DNA of 64,000 bases from Streptomyces zhihengii (GTDB lineage: Bacteria; Actinomycetota; Actinomycetes; Streptomycetales; Streptomycetaceae): assembly GCF_016919245.1 (NCBI RefSeq), contig NZ_JAFEJA010000001.1:1240001-1304000 (forward strand). Reading direction: 5' to 3'. The notes beneath the pieces are model-generated. The model was given only the letters and a program-made list of their open reading frames with translations. It did not search any database and was not told the origin of the DNA. Both the position numbers and the translations under genes were made by a program. Shown piece by piece: positions 24,868 through 33,497 of this stretch. Within the stretch, counting starts at the first letter, position 1. Every line of letters begins with the position of its first letter.

Positions 24868-26637
24868 TCAGCCCCGCGCCGCCGCCGGCTGGAGCTCCGC
24901 GTACGCCCCTCCCCTGGCGAGCAGTTCGTCGTGGGTGCCCGATTCGCGGACCGTGCCGTTCGCCATCACGACGATGCGGTCCGCGCCCTGGATGGTGGAG
25001 AGCCGGTGCGCGACGACGAAGACCGTGCGCCCGTGCACCAGCCGGGCGAGCGCCTCCTGGACGAGCGCCTCGGAGCGGTTGTCGAGCGCCGAGGTCGCCT
25101 CGTCCAGCACCAGGACACGCGGGTCGCGGATGAGGGCGCGGGCGATGGCGAGGCGCTGCTTCTGGCCGCCGGACAACCGGGCTCCGCGCTGGCCGACCAC
25201 CGTGTCCAGGCCGTCGGGCAGCCGCTCCACGAACTCCAGGGCGTTGGCGTCACGCAGGGCCTGCTGGAGCGTCCGCTCGTCGATGTCGCTGAGCCCGTAC
25301 GTCACGTTGTCGCGGATGCTGCCCTCGAACAGGATCGATTCCTGCGGGACGACCGAGAGGAAGCGGCGGTAGCTGCGCAGATCGAGCGTCGACATGTCGA
25401 CGCCGTCCAGCAGGATCCGGCCGGACGTGGGCCGGATGAAGCCGATCAGCAGGTTGAGCACGGTGGACTTGCCCGCGCCCGAGGCGCCGACCAGGGCGAT
25501 CGTCTCGCCCGGGCGCGCGGTGAGGCTGAAGCCCTCGACGGCCGGGGCCGCGTCGTCGTAGGCGAAGCCGACCTGCTCGAAGTCGATCCGGCCGGTCACC
25601 CGCTCCACCGGCGCCTTGCCCTCGTTGCTCTCCAGGTCGGGCGCCTGGAGCACCTCGCCCGCGGAGCGCACGGATTCGAGCCCCTTGCTGATGACCGGGG
25701 CCAGGCCGAGGAGCGTGGTCACGGAGCCGGTGAGGACGGTGAAGAAGGAGCTGAGCATGACGACGTCGCCGGGGGTGACGGGCAGCCAGCCGTGGTAGGC
25801 GACCAGCGCCGAACCGGTCAGGCACAGGACGCCGAGGATGTTGAGGGTGACCCAGGCGGCGGAGTTGAAGCGGCCGTTCATCACGTCGAGCCGCAGACCG
25901 GCCGCGAACACCTGGCGCAGGCTCCCGTCGACACGGCCGAGCGCGGCGCGTTCGAGGCCGTGGGCACGGGTGATGGGGATCAGCGTGGTCATCTCCCCGA
26001 CCTGGGAGGAGAACTGCTCCACCTCCCGCCGGAAGTCCTCGTTGTGGCTGCGCAGGTGCCCGCGCAGCCGCATCACCAGGAAGCCGGCCGCGGGCACCAC
26101 GATCAGGAAGACGGGCAGGAACTCGGGGGTGCGGATACCGATGACGACGAGCCCGCCGGTGAGCGTGACCAGCGCGCCGAGCCCCAGGTCGGCGCTCTGC
26201 TGCACCATGTGCTCGACCGACTCCACGTCCCGGACGACCTTGGTCTGCAGGACGCTGGCATGGACGCGTGCGTGGTAGCCGATGGACAGGTGCTGGAGCC
26301 TGCGGCACAGCGCCGAGCGCAGGGCGGTGCCCATCCGCCGGATGCTGCCGCCGAGGAGGCGGACGTACCACTGGTGCAGCGGGTAGTTGATCACCAGGAT
26401 GAACAGCAGGACGCCGGTGGCCTGCCACAGGTCGCCCAGCGAGCCGTGCTGGACGACGACGTCGAGCACGGTCGCGGTGATCAGCGGCAGCAGCCAGATG
26501 GGGCTGTGCTTGACCACGAAGATGGCCGCGGCGAGCAGCAGTTTCCCGCGGTCGGGGCGGAAGAGGTGGCCGAGGGTGCGCACCGGGTTCTCGCCGCGGT
26601 AGCAGTGGTCCAGGTGGTTGGGGACGTGTTGCGTCAT
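24868..26637 (-). CDS. ABC exporter half-transporter (fused membrane and ATPase domains)
   Basis: 589 residues. Six membrane helices occupy ~35-320, followed by an ATPase with Walker A GASGAGKST, Q-loop VVPQESILF, signature LSGGQKQR, Walker B VLVLDEATSALD and switch His in VAHRLST. This is the MsbA/LmrA-type exporter layout, working as a homodimer in the membrane to expel a lipid, peptide or drug. ATG 26637 follows a GGAGG (very close); an in-frame ATG 18 bp earlier is possible. A LacI-like palindrome lies about 35 bp upstream. The substrate is not evident. Confidence 0.92.
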   Translation of the reverse strand: MTQHVPNHLDHCYRGENPVRTLGHLFRPDRGKLLLAAAIFVVKHSPIWLLPLITATVLDVVVQHGSLGDLWQATGVLLFILVINYPLHQWYVRLLGGSIRRMGTALRSALCRRLQHLSIGYHARVHASVLQTKVVRDVESVEHMVQQSADLGLGALVTLTGGLVVIGIRTPEFLPVFLIVVPAAGFLVMRLRGHLRSHNEDFRREVEQFSSQVGEMTTLIPITRAHGLERAALGRVDGSLRQVFAAGLRLDVMNGRFNSAAWVTLNILGVLCLTGSALVAYHGWLPVTPGDVVMLSSFFTVLTGSVTTLLGLAPVISKGLESVRSAGEVLQAPDLESNEGKAPVERVTGRIDFEQVGFAYDDAAPAVEGFSLTARPGETIALVGASGAGKSTVLNLLIGFIRPTSGRILLDGVDMSTLDLRSYRRFLSVVPQESILFEGSIRDNVTYGLSDIDERTLQQALRDANALEFVERLPDGLDTVVGQRGARLSGGQKQRLAIARALIRDPRVLVLDEATSALDNRSEALVQEALARLVHGRTVFVVAHRLSTIQGADRIVVMANGTVRESGTHDELLARGGAYAELQPAAARG

Positions 26638-26668
26638 GCCTCCATCCCACCCCATTCCGCGCCGGACA

Positions 26669-26680
26669 GTAAGCGCTTTC
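26669..26680. promoter_or_regulatory. LacI-family-like palindrome upstream of the ABC exporter
   Basis: GTAAGCGCTTTC, with perfect core AAGCGCTT (26671-26678), sits ~35 bp before the exporter start. A central CG with flanking GAAAGC/GCTTTC is typical of LacI/GalR operators. No LacI regulator is encoded in the window, so the assignment rests on motif shape only. Confidence 0.35.
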
Positions 26681-26748
26681 TCACATCGCGGGCACCTGCC
26701 GCCCCGGGCCCGCGCCGCCCCCGGCGCCGCGGGCCCGGCCGCCACGGG

Positions 26749-27816
26749 TCAACCGGCCTCCGGGGCCCAGCGGTCGAGGGTCTCGCGGGCGGGGTCGAAG
26801 GTGAGCCAGGTGCCGTCGCCCAGGGGCCGGACGTGGCCGCCGCCCCGGCCCGGAGGGTAGGCGACCGTGCCGCGCACGCGCAGGGTGCGGGCGTCCAGGA
26901 GCCAGTGCCGCCCGGCCAGGTCCTCGTCGCTGTCGGTCGTCGAGGCGATGACGGTGTCCGCGTCGACGAAGCCGCAGCCGTAGTCCCAGAACGCCGGATC
27001 GTCGTCCGGATCCTCGGGCGGCAGGGGCGCGCCCTCGGCGAGCACCGTGCCGTCCGGTGCGTGCAGGACCAGGTCCTCGCCGTAGTGCTCGACCGTGAGG
27101 AAGCCCGGGTGGTCCCGGTGGACGTCCACCAGGATCCGGTCCTCGCCCCCGCCGGCCTCCCGGAACACGGGCCGCGGGCCGTCCAGGCGCGCCCAGCGGG
27201 TCAGGACGCCGTCCTGGCCCATGCCGACGCACAGGCCCATGTGGACGCCGTCGGGGTGGGAGAGGTGGTGCGACCCGGAGGCGCAGCTGTCCAGGGGGAG
27301 CCGGCCCGTCTCCCGGCCGTCCCGGGCGTCGAGGACGACCCAGTACTCCGGATCGGCATCCCCTTCGGGGTCTGCGACGACATGCGCCCAGACGAACCGC
27401 CCGTCGTCGGAGACCCGGCAGGAGCCGTGCTCGCTCCCGCGGCACACCTGCTGTGCGTCACCGGTGTGCGGATGCCCGAGCTCCGGGCCCCAGCAGGCGT
27501 GCGGGTGCTCCCACAGCGTCCGGCCGTCCCGGGCCACGGCCCGGACCGCGCGCTGGCCGGAGAACACCGCGAAGGTGCCGTCCGGGCTCACCGAATGCAC
27601 GCCCCCGTGCCAGCCGGGCCAGGGGGAGGGGAAGACGGCGGCCGGGGCGGACTCCCCCGCGAACAGCTCGCGCAGGTCGTGGACGAACAGCTCGTCTCCG
27701 CGCCGGAGCAGTGCGCGAGAGGGCCCGCCCCGGCGGATCTCGAAATCTGATCCGTCGACGAGTGCGGCGCCGCCGGGCAGCCGTACCGAGTCGCGCGGAT
27801 GTGCGGTGATCGACAT
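26749..27816 (-). CDS. Hypothetical beta-propeller-like protein
   Basis: 355 residues from ATG 27816. No signal peptide or membrane helix, so probably cytoplasmic. The sequence shows repeated beta-strand units with motifs such as VHSVSPDGTFAVFSG, SCRVSDDGRFVWAHV and HHLSHPDGVHMGLCV, the SPDG-type spacing of WD40/TolB-like propellers. I do not recognise a named family. It stands upstream of the ABC exporter on the same strand with ~110 bp between, so co-transcription is possible but not evident. Confidence 0.7.
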   Translation of the reverse strand: MSITAHPRDSVRLPGGAALVDGSDFEIRRGGPSRALLRRGDELFVHDLRELFAGESAPAAVFPSPWPGWHGGVHSVSPDGTFAVFSGQRAVRAVARDGRTLWEHPHACWGPELGHPHTGDAQQVCRGSEHGSCRVSDDGRFVWAHVVADPEGDADPEYWVVLDARDGRETGRLPLDSCASGSHHLSHPDGVHMGLCVGMGQDGVLTRWARLDGPRPVFREAGGGEDRILVDVHRDHPGFLTVEHYGEDLVLHAPDGTVLAEGAPLPPEDPDDDPAFWDYGCGFVDADTVIASTTDSDEDLAGRHWLLDARTLRVRGTVAYPPGRGGGHVRPLGDGTWLTFDPARETLDRWAPEAG

Positions 27817-27942
27817 GCCCCGACGGTAACCGGGCCCACCGACAACGCCGTTGCCCCCGGGGCACCCCGGGCCCGCCCACCGTCCCGCACGCGCCCGCCG
27901 CCGCGGCGGGCTCCGGCACGGCGGCCGCGCCGCCGCCGCGTC

Positions 27943-28107
27943 TCTGCCGGCCGGCGGCCCCGGGGCCACGGGTGCGGGGCGCGGCGCACACGGCTCAGGC
28001 CGCGGGCGGGGTTCCCCGGCGCCATGCGGGAGCTCGCGCCGGCCGGCGGCCCGGGCGGCCCCGGGGCCACGGGTGCGGGGCGCGGCACGCGCGGGTCAGG
28101 CCGCGGG
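27943..28107. repeat. 101-bp-spaced duplication of the MFS gene 3' end
   Basis: CGGGGCCACGGGTGCGGGG at 27961 recurs at 28062, and the stop-proximal TCAGGCCGCGGGC at 27995 recurs at 28096, both 101 bp apart. The right copy contains the last codons and stop of the MFS gene; the left copy is a decayed duplicate in the intergenic space. Confidence 0.8.
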
Positions 28108-29424
28108 CCCGGAGTGCCCCGGCGCCGCGCCCGCACGGATGTCCGCGGCGCGCGCGGCGCGGGCGACCGACGGACGGGAGGCGACGGTCACCGCGATCGA
28201 CGCCGCCGCCACGGCGGTGATCGCCGCGGCGGGTGCGAGCACCGAGGCGACGCCGCCCGCGACGGCGGCACCGAGGCCCTGCCAGGTCATCCGGCCCGCG
28301 GACTCCACGCCCTGGACCTGGCCGCGGACCGCGTCGGGTGTCGCGGCGAGCAGCAGTTCCTGGAGGGGAAGCGTGGCGGCGAAGCCGGCACCGGAGACGA
28401 ACACCGCCACCAGGGCGAGCGGCAGCGGCGGATGGAGCGCGAAGAGCAGATAGGGGACGGCGAGCAGCAGCCGGAGCGGGAACGCCGCGCGGCGGCGGCC
28501 CGCGGCCGTGAGCAGCCGTCCGACGACCAGGTCGCCGAGGAGCATGCCCGCCGACGCCGCGGCGAGGAGGGAGCCGGCGTGGTCGGGGGCGTAGGAGAGG
28601 AACAGCGCCTCGCAGCCGACGACCAGGCCGTTGGGGACCCACAGGTTCAGCAGCAGCGCCCGGCGCCCCGGGTCGCCGATGAGCTCCCGGTTCGCGGCCC
28701 GGGTGCGGCGCAGCCCCGGCCGGCCCGCCGGGCGGATCGAGTGCTCCCGGACGGTCGCCGCCACGACGGCCAGCCCGGCCGCGGTCAGCGCCGCGGCGAC
28801 GAGGAACACCTGGTACGGCGTCAGGTGCCGGGTCAGGACGCCGCCCACGGCGTAGCCGAGGACCGCCGTGGCGCCCGCGGTGACGTTCATCAGCGAGCGC
28901 GCCGGGGCGTACCCGGCGCGCGGGACCACCTCCGCGAGCAGCCCCAGCCGCGTCCCGGTCCCCAGCGACTGGAAGAAGCCGAGCAGCAGGAGCAGGCCGA
29001 ACCGGGCGGCCAGCGGCAGCCCCGGCAGTGCCTGGGCGGCGACGCCCGCCAGTGAGACGCACTGGAGCGCGACCAGGGTCCGGCGCGGGCGCCCCCCGTC
29101 CGCGACCGACATCAGGGTGAGCGCGCCGATCACGGTGGCGAAGGTGGCGCCGTACATGCTGACGGCCGTCAGGAAGGGGGAGCCGGTCCGCGCGTCGACG
29201 AGGGTGCCGAGGGCGAAGCCCGAGAGGGTGCTCGCGGCCACCGAAAGGGTGAGCCCGGCGTAGAGACCGGCGAACTCCCGGTTGCGGAGCAGCGCGCGGT
29301 AGCCGTGGCCGGTGCCGGACGGCCCGGCCGCCGGTGCGTCGGGGGCGGTCGAGGGCGAAGGGCCGGAGGGAGGGGGGACGTTGCCGGAAGGGGTGGCGCC
29401 GGAGGCGGAGGTGTCGGAAGGCAT
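28096..29424 (-). CDS. MFS transporter (drug/metabolite exporter type)
   Basis: 442 residues with about twelve hydrophobic segments, preceded by a ~45-residue Pro/Ser-rich tail. Features include NREFAGLYAGLTLSVAASTL at the first helix and SLGTGTRLGLLAEVVPRAGY in the middle, which suggest the Bcr/EntS-like efflux branch rather than sugar uptake. ATG 29424 has GGAGG eight bases upstream, followed by a T-run. The 3' end overlaps a local 101-bp-spaced duplication. The substrate is unknown. Confidence 0.85.
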   Translation of the reverse strand: MPSDTSASGATPSGNVPPPSGPSPSTAPDAPAAGPSGTGHGYRALLRNREFAGLYAGLTLSVAASTLSGFALGTLVDARTGSPFLTAVSMYGATFATVIGALTLMSVADGGRPRRTLVALQCVSLAGVAAQALPGLPLAARFGLLLLLGFFQSLGTGTRLGLLAEVVPRAGYAPARSLMNVTAGATAVLGYAVGGVLTRHLTPYQVFLVAAALTAAGLAVVAATVREHSIRPAGRPGLRRTRAANRELIGDPGRRALLLNLWVPNGLVVGCEALFLSYAPDHAGSLLAAASAGMLLGDLVVGRLLTAAGRRRAAFPLRLLLAVPYLLFALHPPLPLALVAVFVSGAGFAATLPLQELLLAATPDAVRGQVQGVESAGRMTWQGLGAAVAGGVASVLAPAAAITAVAAASIAVTVASRPSVARAARAADIRAGAAPGHSGPAA

Positions 29425-29768
29425 GAAAAAAGCCTCCGAGCGCACCCGCCGGGGGCGCCGAAGGCCAACTCCCCCATTCTAGCCCACCGTCCTTCGCCCA
29501 CCGCCCTCGGGCTCGCCGCCCTCGGGCCCGCCGGGCCCCGCCGGAGACCTACCGCCCTCGGGCCCGCCGGATGCCCACCCTCCTCCGCCCACCGCCAGGT
29601 GCCCCCACAGCAGGGCGCCCACAGCCGGGTGCCCCGCCGGATGCCCACCGCCAGGCACCCACCGCCCTCGGGCCCGCCGGATGCCCCCCTTGCCGAGGCC
29701 CTGCCGCGCGCCGCGGCACGCGGGCCCGCCCCCGCCCGCCCCGGCCCGCCACGCCCCGGCGGGGGCCG
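29425..29768. repeat. Intergenic region with dispersed short repeats
   Basis: 344 bp without a supportable gene. ACCGCCCTCGGGC-type elements followed by CGCCGG occur near 29500, 29517, 29549 and 29660, mixed with repeated GATGCCCACC(G/C) and CCAGG blocks. The pattern looks like slippage-amplified, non-coding DNA at the 5' side of the MFS gene and the 3' side of the MBL gene. Confidence 0.6.
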
Positions 29769-30362
29769 CTAGCGCGGCGCGGAGCCGTCGGCCGGGAACG
29801 CCGGGCCGTGGCCGGGGACGATCACGTCGGCGGCGGCGAGGACGCGGAGCCGGGAGGCCTTCAGGACGCCGTGGTCCGGGGCCACCGGGTCCTCGACCGG
29901 GCCGTCGGGCCGCCACCACAGATCGCCGGCGAAGGCGACCACGCCCGTGTCCGTGCCGGCGAGCAGGGTGATGTCCTCGGCGCTGTGGCCGGGCGTGCGG
30001 ATCAGGCGCAGGGACGGGGCGAGTTCGTGGCCCTCCGCGTCACGGTCGGTCCACTGGTCGTTCTCGTAGATCGCCTTGTGGTCGTGGACGCGGGCGCGGC
30101 CGAAGAGGCCGACGTTCATGGTGTTGTCCGGATGGTGGTGGCTGAGCACCACATCGGTGATGTCGTCGGGTCCGAGGCCCAGTTCGGCGAGCGGACCGAG
30201 GATCCGGTCGCGACCGGCCACCATGCCGGGGTCGACGATCACATGCCGGTCCCCGTCACGGACGTAGGAGACGGTGGCGGCCACCCCCGGCCCGGTGGAG
30301 AGCGTGTAACCGGTGGTCAGGATCGTGTAGGCGGCGCTGCGTCCGCGCGGTGCGTCGGTCAT
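29769..30362 (-). CDS. MBL-fold metallohydrolase (MBLAC1-like)
   Basis: 197 residues. The metal motif reads SHHHPDN (H75, H77, D79, N80), where the usual pattern is HxHxDH, so the last His is Asn here. Later ligands look normal: GHSAEDI, FAGDLWW and PGHGPAF. Size and the DHKAIYENDQWTDRDAEG segment resemble the MBLAC1-like group of glyoxalase-II/RNase Z fold hydrolases. Stop TAG 29769. Divergent from a GlxA-type regulator at 90 bp, which probably controls it. The Asn substitution could alter metal content or activity. Confidence 0.88.
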   Translation of the reverse strand: MTDAPRGRSAAYTILTTGYTLSTGPGVAATVSYVRDGDRHVIVDPGMVAGRDRILGPLAELGLGPDDITDVVLSHHHPDNTMNVGLFGRARVHDHKAIYENDQWTDRDAEGHELAPSLRLIRTPGHSAEDITLLAGTDTGVVAFAGDLWWRPDGPVEDPVAPDHGVLKASRLRVLAAADVIVPGHGPAFPADGSAPR

Positions 30363-30407
30363 GGCCCCAGTCTCCGGTGGGGCGACGGGCCCGACGAGTG
30401 GCCGTGA

Positions 30408-30442
30408 TGCCACCGATCGCAGGAATCGTGCCAACCGTGCCA
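30408..30442. promoter_or_regulatory. TGCCA direct repeats between MBL and GlxA-type genes
   Basis: TGCCA occurs at 30408, 30429 and 30438 in the 90-bp divergent gap. AraC-type regulators bind repeated half-sites, so these may be the operator of the regulator that starts at 30453. Confidence 0.4.
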
Positions 30443-30452
30443 CACTCGCCGG

Positions 30453-31418
30453 ATGACGCCCTTCGTCTCCGTCGCCGCGTACGCGCCGCCCGGTGTCGGC
30501 ATGCTCGGGGCCGGCATCGTCTCCGAGGTCTTCGACGTGCGCGGGCAGGGCCTCCCCCGGTTCGACTTCGCGCTGTGCACCGACCGGCCCGGGCGGATCC
30601 GGAGCGACACCGGGCTGCCGCTCTTCGTGGAGCACGGCCTCGACCGGCTGGCCTCGGCCGACCTCGTGATGGCCCTGCCCTGGGCGGATTTCCGTACGCC
30701 GCCCGGCGCGGCCGTGCTCGACGCGCTGACCGCCGCGCACGAGCGGGGCGCACTGGTCGCCGCCCACTGCGTCGGCGCGTTCGCGCTCGCCGCGGCGGGG
30801 CTGCTCGACGGGCGGCGCGCCACCACCCACTGGCGGTTCGCGGGCCTGCTCGCCGACCGCCACCCGGCCGTCACCGTCGACGCCGCCGCGCTGTACGTCG
30901 ACGAGGGACCGATCGCCACCGGCGCGGGGGCTGCGGCCGGCTTCGACCTCTGCCTGCACCTGCTGCGGCGGGAGCACGGGGCCGCCACGGCCAACGCGAT
31001 CGCCCGGGACCTCGTGCTCCCGTCCCACCGCGACGGCGGCCAGGCCCAGTACCTGGCCGCCCCCGTCCCCGAGGACTCCCGGGACGACCGGCTCGCCGAG
31101 GTGCTCGCCTGGGCCCGCACCCGTCTCCACGAGCCGCTCGGGGTGGCGGAGATGGCCCGCCGCGCCCTGATGAGCCGCCGCTCCTTCGCCCGCCGCTTCG
31201 CCGCCTCCACCGGGACCACCCCGCACGCCTGGCTGCTCGGGCTGCGGCTCGCGCACGCGGAGGAACTCCTGGAGACCACGGACCTCCCGGTGGAGGAGAT
31301 CGCCCGCCGGGCCGGCTTCGGCAGCGCGGCGGTGCTGCGCGCGCAGTTCGTACGCCGCCGGGGGGTGCCGCCGCGCACCTACCGCCGGTCCTTCACCCGC
31401 CTGCCCCCATCGCCCTGA
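30453..31418 (+). CDS. GlxA-family AraC-type regulator with DJ-1/PfpI domain
   Basis: 321 residues. An N-terminal DJ-1/PfpI amidotransferase-like domain (about residues 5-175) carries the Cys in HCVGAFALAAAGLLDG. The C-terminal AraC double HTH includes LGVAEMARRALMSRRSFARR and VEEIARRAGFGSAAVLRAQF. This is the FtrA/GlxA regulator architecture, with the first domain sensing a metabolite. Divergent from the MBL hydrolase gene, its likely target. Confidence 0.92.
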   Translation: MTPFVSVAAYAPPGVGMLGAGIVSEVFDVRGQGLPRFDFALCTDRPGRIRSDTGLPLFVEHGLDRLASADLVMALPWADFRTPPGAAVLDALTAAHERGALVAAHCVGAFALAAAGLLDGRRATTHWRFAGLLADRHPAVTVDAAALYVDEGPIATGAGAAAGFDLCLHLLRREHGAATANAIARDLVLPSHRDGGQAQYLAAPVPEDSRDDRLAEVLAWARTRLHEPLGVAEMARRALMSRRSFARRFAASTGTTPHAWLLGLRLAHAEELLETTDLPVEEIARRAGFGSAAVLRAQFVRRRGVPPRTYRRSFTRLPPSP

Positions 31419-31551
31419 CGGACCGTCGGCGGGCCCGTGGGGCGATCCCGGCTCGACCCGCCCGGCCGCGCGGTCGGGGACCCTCCGCGTCCCGGGCGGG
31501 TCCCCGCCCCTGCCCCTGCCCGGCGGCTCCGGCACACACCGGGCGATGAGG

Positions 31552-32304
31552 TCAGCCGATCCCCGAGGTCCGGCGCCAGAGGTCCGCGAGGGCCCGGTCG
31601 CCCGTGACGGCCGCCGCATCGAGGGGCAGGCGGTTCCACAGCAGGAGGTAGAGGGTCTGCGCCGGGCCGCTCAGCTCGCAGTCGGCCGGGCCGTCCGCGG
31701 ACCGTTCGGCGCGCGGCGGCGCGTCGGCGGACAGCCGCACGGTCCACACCGGGCCGGTGTCGGTGTCGGTGGGGCGCACGCGCAGGGTGCGCGGACGCTC
31801 GGTGCGTACGCGGCTTCTCGTGCGGGCGTGGAAGCCGGTGAGCAGTTCGTCGATGCCGTCGGCCGCGAAGGCCGCGTCCAGGGGGGTGAGTTCACCTCTG
31901 CGGGCGGACTCGGCGTCCACCCGGTGCACCGCCGTCTCGTGGGCCTGCCGCCGCGCCCAGAACGTCAGGGGCGGCGGTGCGCCGGGCAGGAAGGTCCAGC
32001 AGTCGGCCGCCGGGCCGGCCGCTTCCAGCGTCCGGAGCAGAGCCGCGTGTCCGTCCCGGAACCAGGGCCACAGGTCCGTGCCGGTGGGCACGCCCGGCGC
32101 CGGATCCTCCGGTACGGGCCCGGGCAGCGACCCGGCGACGATGCGGGCCGCCCAGCGGTGGAAGGTGCTCGTGTGCCGGACCAGGTCGCCCGTGGTCCAG
32201 CCGGGGCAGGTCGGGACGGGGGCGTGCTCACCCGCCCGCTCGGCGGCGTCCGCGAGGAGTTCGCCCTCTCGCCGCAGGGTGTCGATGTACTCGGTCGTCT
32301 CCAT
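31552..32304 (-). CDS. Maleylpyruvate isomerase-family (DinB-like) mycothiol-dependent enzyme
   Basis: 250 residues. The N-terminal DinB-like bundle has CPGWTTGDLVRHTSTFHRW, where the His residues bind a metal in this family, and a later HETAVHRVDAE supplies more. The C-terminal ~90 residues fit the MDMPI_C domain. Members use mycothiol in actinobacteria; the actual substrate is rarely known. ATG 32304 is chosen from METTEYIDTL; no strong ribosome site is visible. Divergent from the ABC exporter operon. Confidence 0.85.
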   Translation of the reverse strand: METTEYIDTLRREGELLADAAERAGEHAPVPTCPGWTTGDLVRHTSTFHRWAARIVAGSLPGPVPEDPAPGVPTGTDLWPWFRDGHAALLRTLEAAGPAADCWTFLPGAPPPLTFWARRQAHETAVHRVDAESARRGELTPLDAAFAADGIDELLTGFHARTRSRVRTERPRTLRVRPTDTDTGPVWTVRLSADAPPRAERSADGPADCELSGPAQTLYLLLWNRLPLDAAAVTGDRALADLWRRTSGIG

Positions 32305-32443
32305 GCGGCGGATTCTGCACGTACGGCGCGCGAGGCGCCGGGGCGGGCCCGCCGTGACGACGCGCGCCCGGACTCCGCCGCGGGCCCGAGGCGGCCTCGG
32401 CGCGGTGCCGGAGGGCAGCACCGTGCCGCCGCACGGAAATTGA

Positions 32444-32457
32444 TTGGACTAGACCAA
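32444..32457. promoter_or_regulatory. DasR-like operator (dre) upstream of the ABC exporter operon
   Basis: TTGGACTAGACCAA matches the core TGGTCTAGACCA of DasR-responsive elements at 11 of 12 positions. It lies 69 bp before the ATPase gene start at 32526. DasR is the GntR-type global regulator of N-acetylglucosamine use in Streptomyces. The match is seen directly; regulation is inferred. Confidence 0.55.
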
Positions 32458-32525
32458 GTCGCCGTGTGCACACTCGCTGCTCGACCGTGCCCGACAGGGC
32501 ACGGCCCGCTCCAGGAGAGGCACAC

Positions 32526-33497
32526 ATGCCCGTCATCGAGGTGGCAGACCTCGTCAAGGAGTTCAGCCGACCCACCCGGCAGGAGGGCGCCTTCGCGGGC
32601 GTCCGTACGCTGCTGACGCGGGAGCGGACCGTCAAACGCGCGGTCGACGGCGTGAACTTCACGGTCCGGCAGGGCGAGATGGTCGGCTATCTCGGCCCCA
32701 ACGGCGCGGGGAAGTCCACCACCATCAAGATGCTCACCGGCATCCTCGTGCCCACGTCCGGCACGGTCAGGGTCGCCGGCGCCACGCCCTGGCGCGACCG
32801 GTCGCGCAACGCCCGCCGGATCGGGGTGGTGTTCGGCCAGCGCAGCCAGCTCTGGTGGGACCTGCCGCTGCGCGACTCGCTCTGGCTGATCAGCCGCCTC
32901 TACGACGTGCCCCAGGACCGGTTCCGGGCGAAACAGCGGCAGTTCGGCGAGGTGCTCGACCTCGGTCCGTTCCTCGACACCCCCGTGCGCCAGCTCTCCC
33001 TCGGCCAGCGGATGCGCGGCGACCTCGCCGCCGCGATGCTCTACGACCCGGACATCCTCTACCTGGACGAGCCGACCGTCGGGCTCGACGTCGTCGCCAA
33101 GGAGCGGATACGCGCCTTCGTCGGTGAGCTGAACCGCGCGTCGGGCACCACGGTCGTCCTCACCACCCACGACCTCGACGACGTCGAGGAACTCTGCGAC
33201 CGCATCATCCTCATCGACCACGGCAAGGTCGCCTACGACGGCGCGGTGGACGAGCTGAAGGCCCGCTACGCCCCGCACCGCGAACTCGTGGTGCAGACCG
33301 ACGGGCTGGAGAGCGTCGAGGGCGCGGAGGTCGTCCGCCGGGAGGGCGGCAAGGTGTGGCTGCGCTTCGACCCCGTCCGCACACCGCCCGCCGAGCTGGT
33401 GGCCGCGGTGCTGGCGCAGCACCGGGTGACCGATCTGTCGATCGTGGAACCCGAGCTGGAGAGCGTCATCCACCGGATCTACGCGGACCGCGGATGA
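32526..33497 (+). CDS. ABC transporter ATP-binding protein (ABC-2 exporter)
   Basis: 323 residues. Walker A GPNGAGKST, signature LSLGQRMR, Walker B ILYLDEPTVGLD and a switch His in LTTHDLDDVE, then a ~90-residue C-terminal regulatory part. FGQRSQLWWDLPL near the Q-loop is typical of the ATPases paired with PF06182-type permeases. ATG 32526 follows AGGAGAGG. It overlaps the next gene by 4 bp, and the three genes form one operon. Confidence 0.93.
   Translation: MPVIEVADLVKEFSRPTRQEGAFAGVRTLLTRERTVKRAVDGVNFTVRQGEMVGYLGPNGAGKSTTIKMLTGILVPTSGTVRVAGATPWRDRSRNARRIGVVFGQRSQLWWDLPLRDSLWLISRLYDVPQDRFRAKQRQFGEVLDLGPFLDTPVRQLSLGQRMRGDLAAAMLYDPDILYLDEPTVGLDVVAKERIRAFVGELNRASGTTVVLTTHDLDDVEELCDRIILIDHGKVAYDGAVDELKARYAPHRELVVQTDGLESVEGAEVVRREGGKVWLRFDPVRTPPAELVAAVLAQHRVTDLSIVEPELESVIHRIYADRG

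Noticed and set aside
24775..27750. A 991-codon plus-strand frame
   Set aside because: Antisense to the ABC exporter and the propeller-like gene, both with clear motifs.
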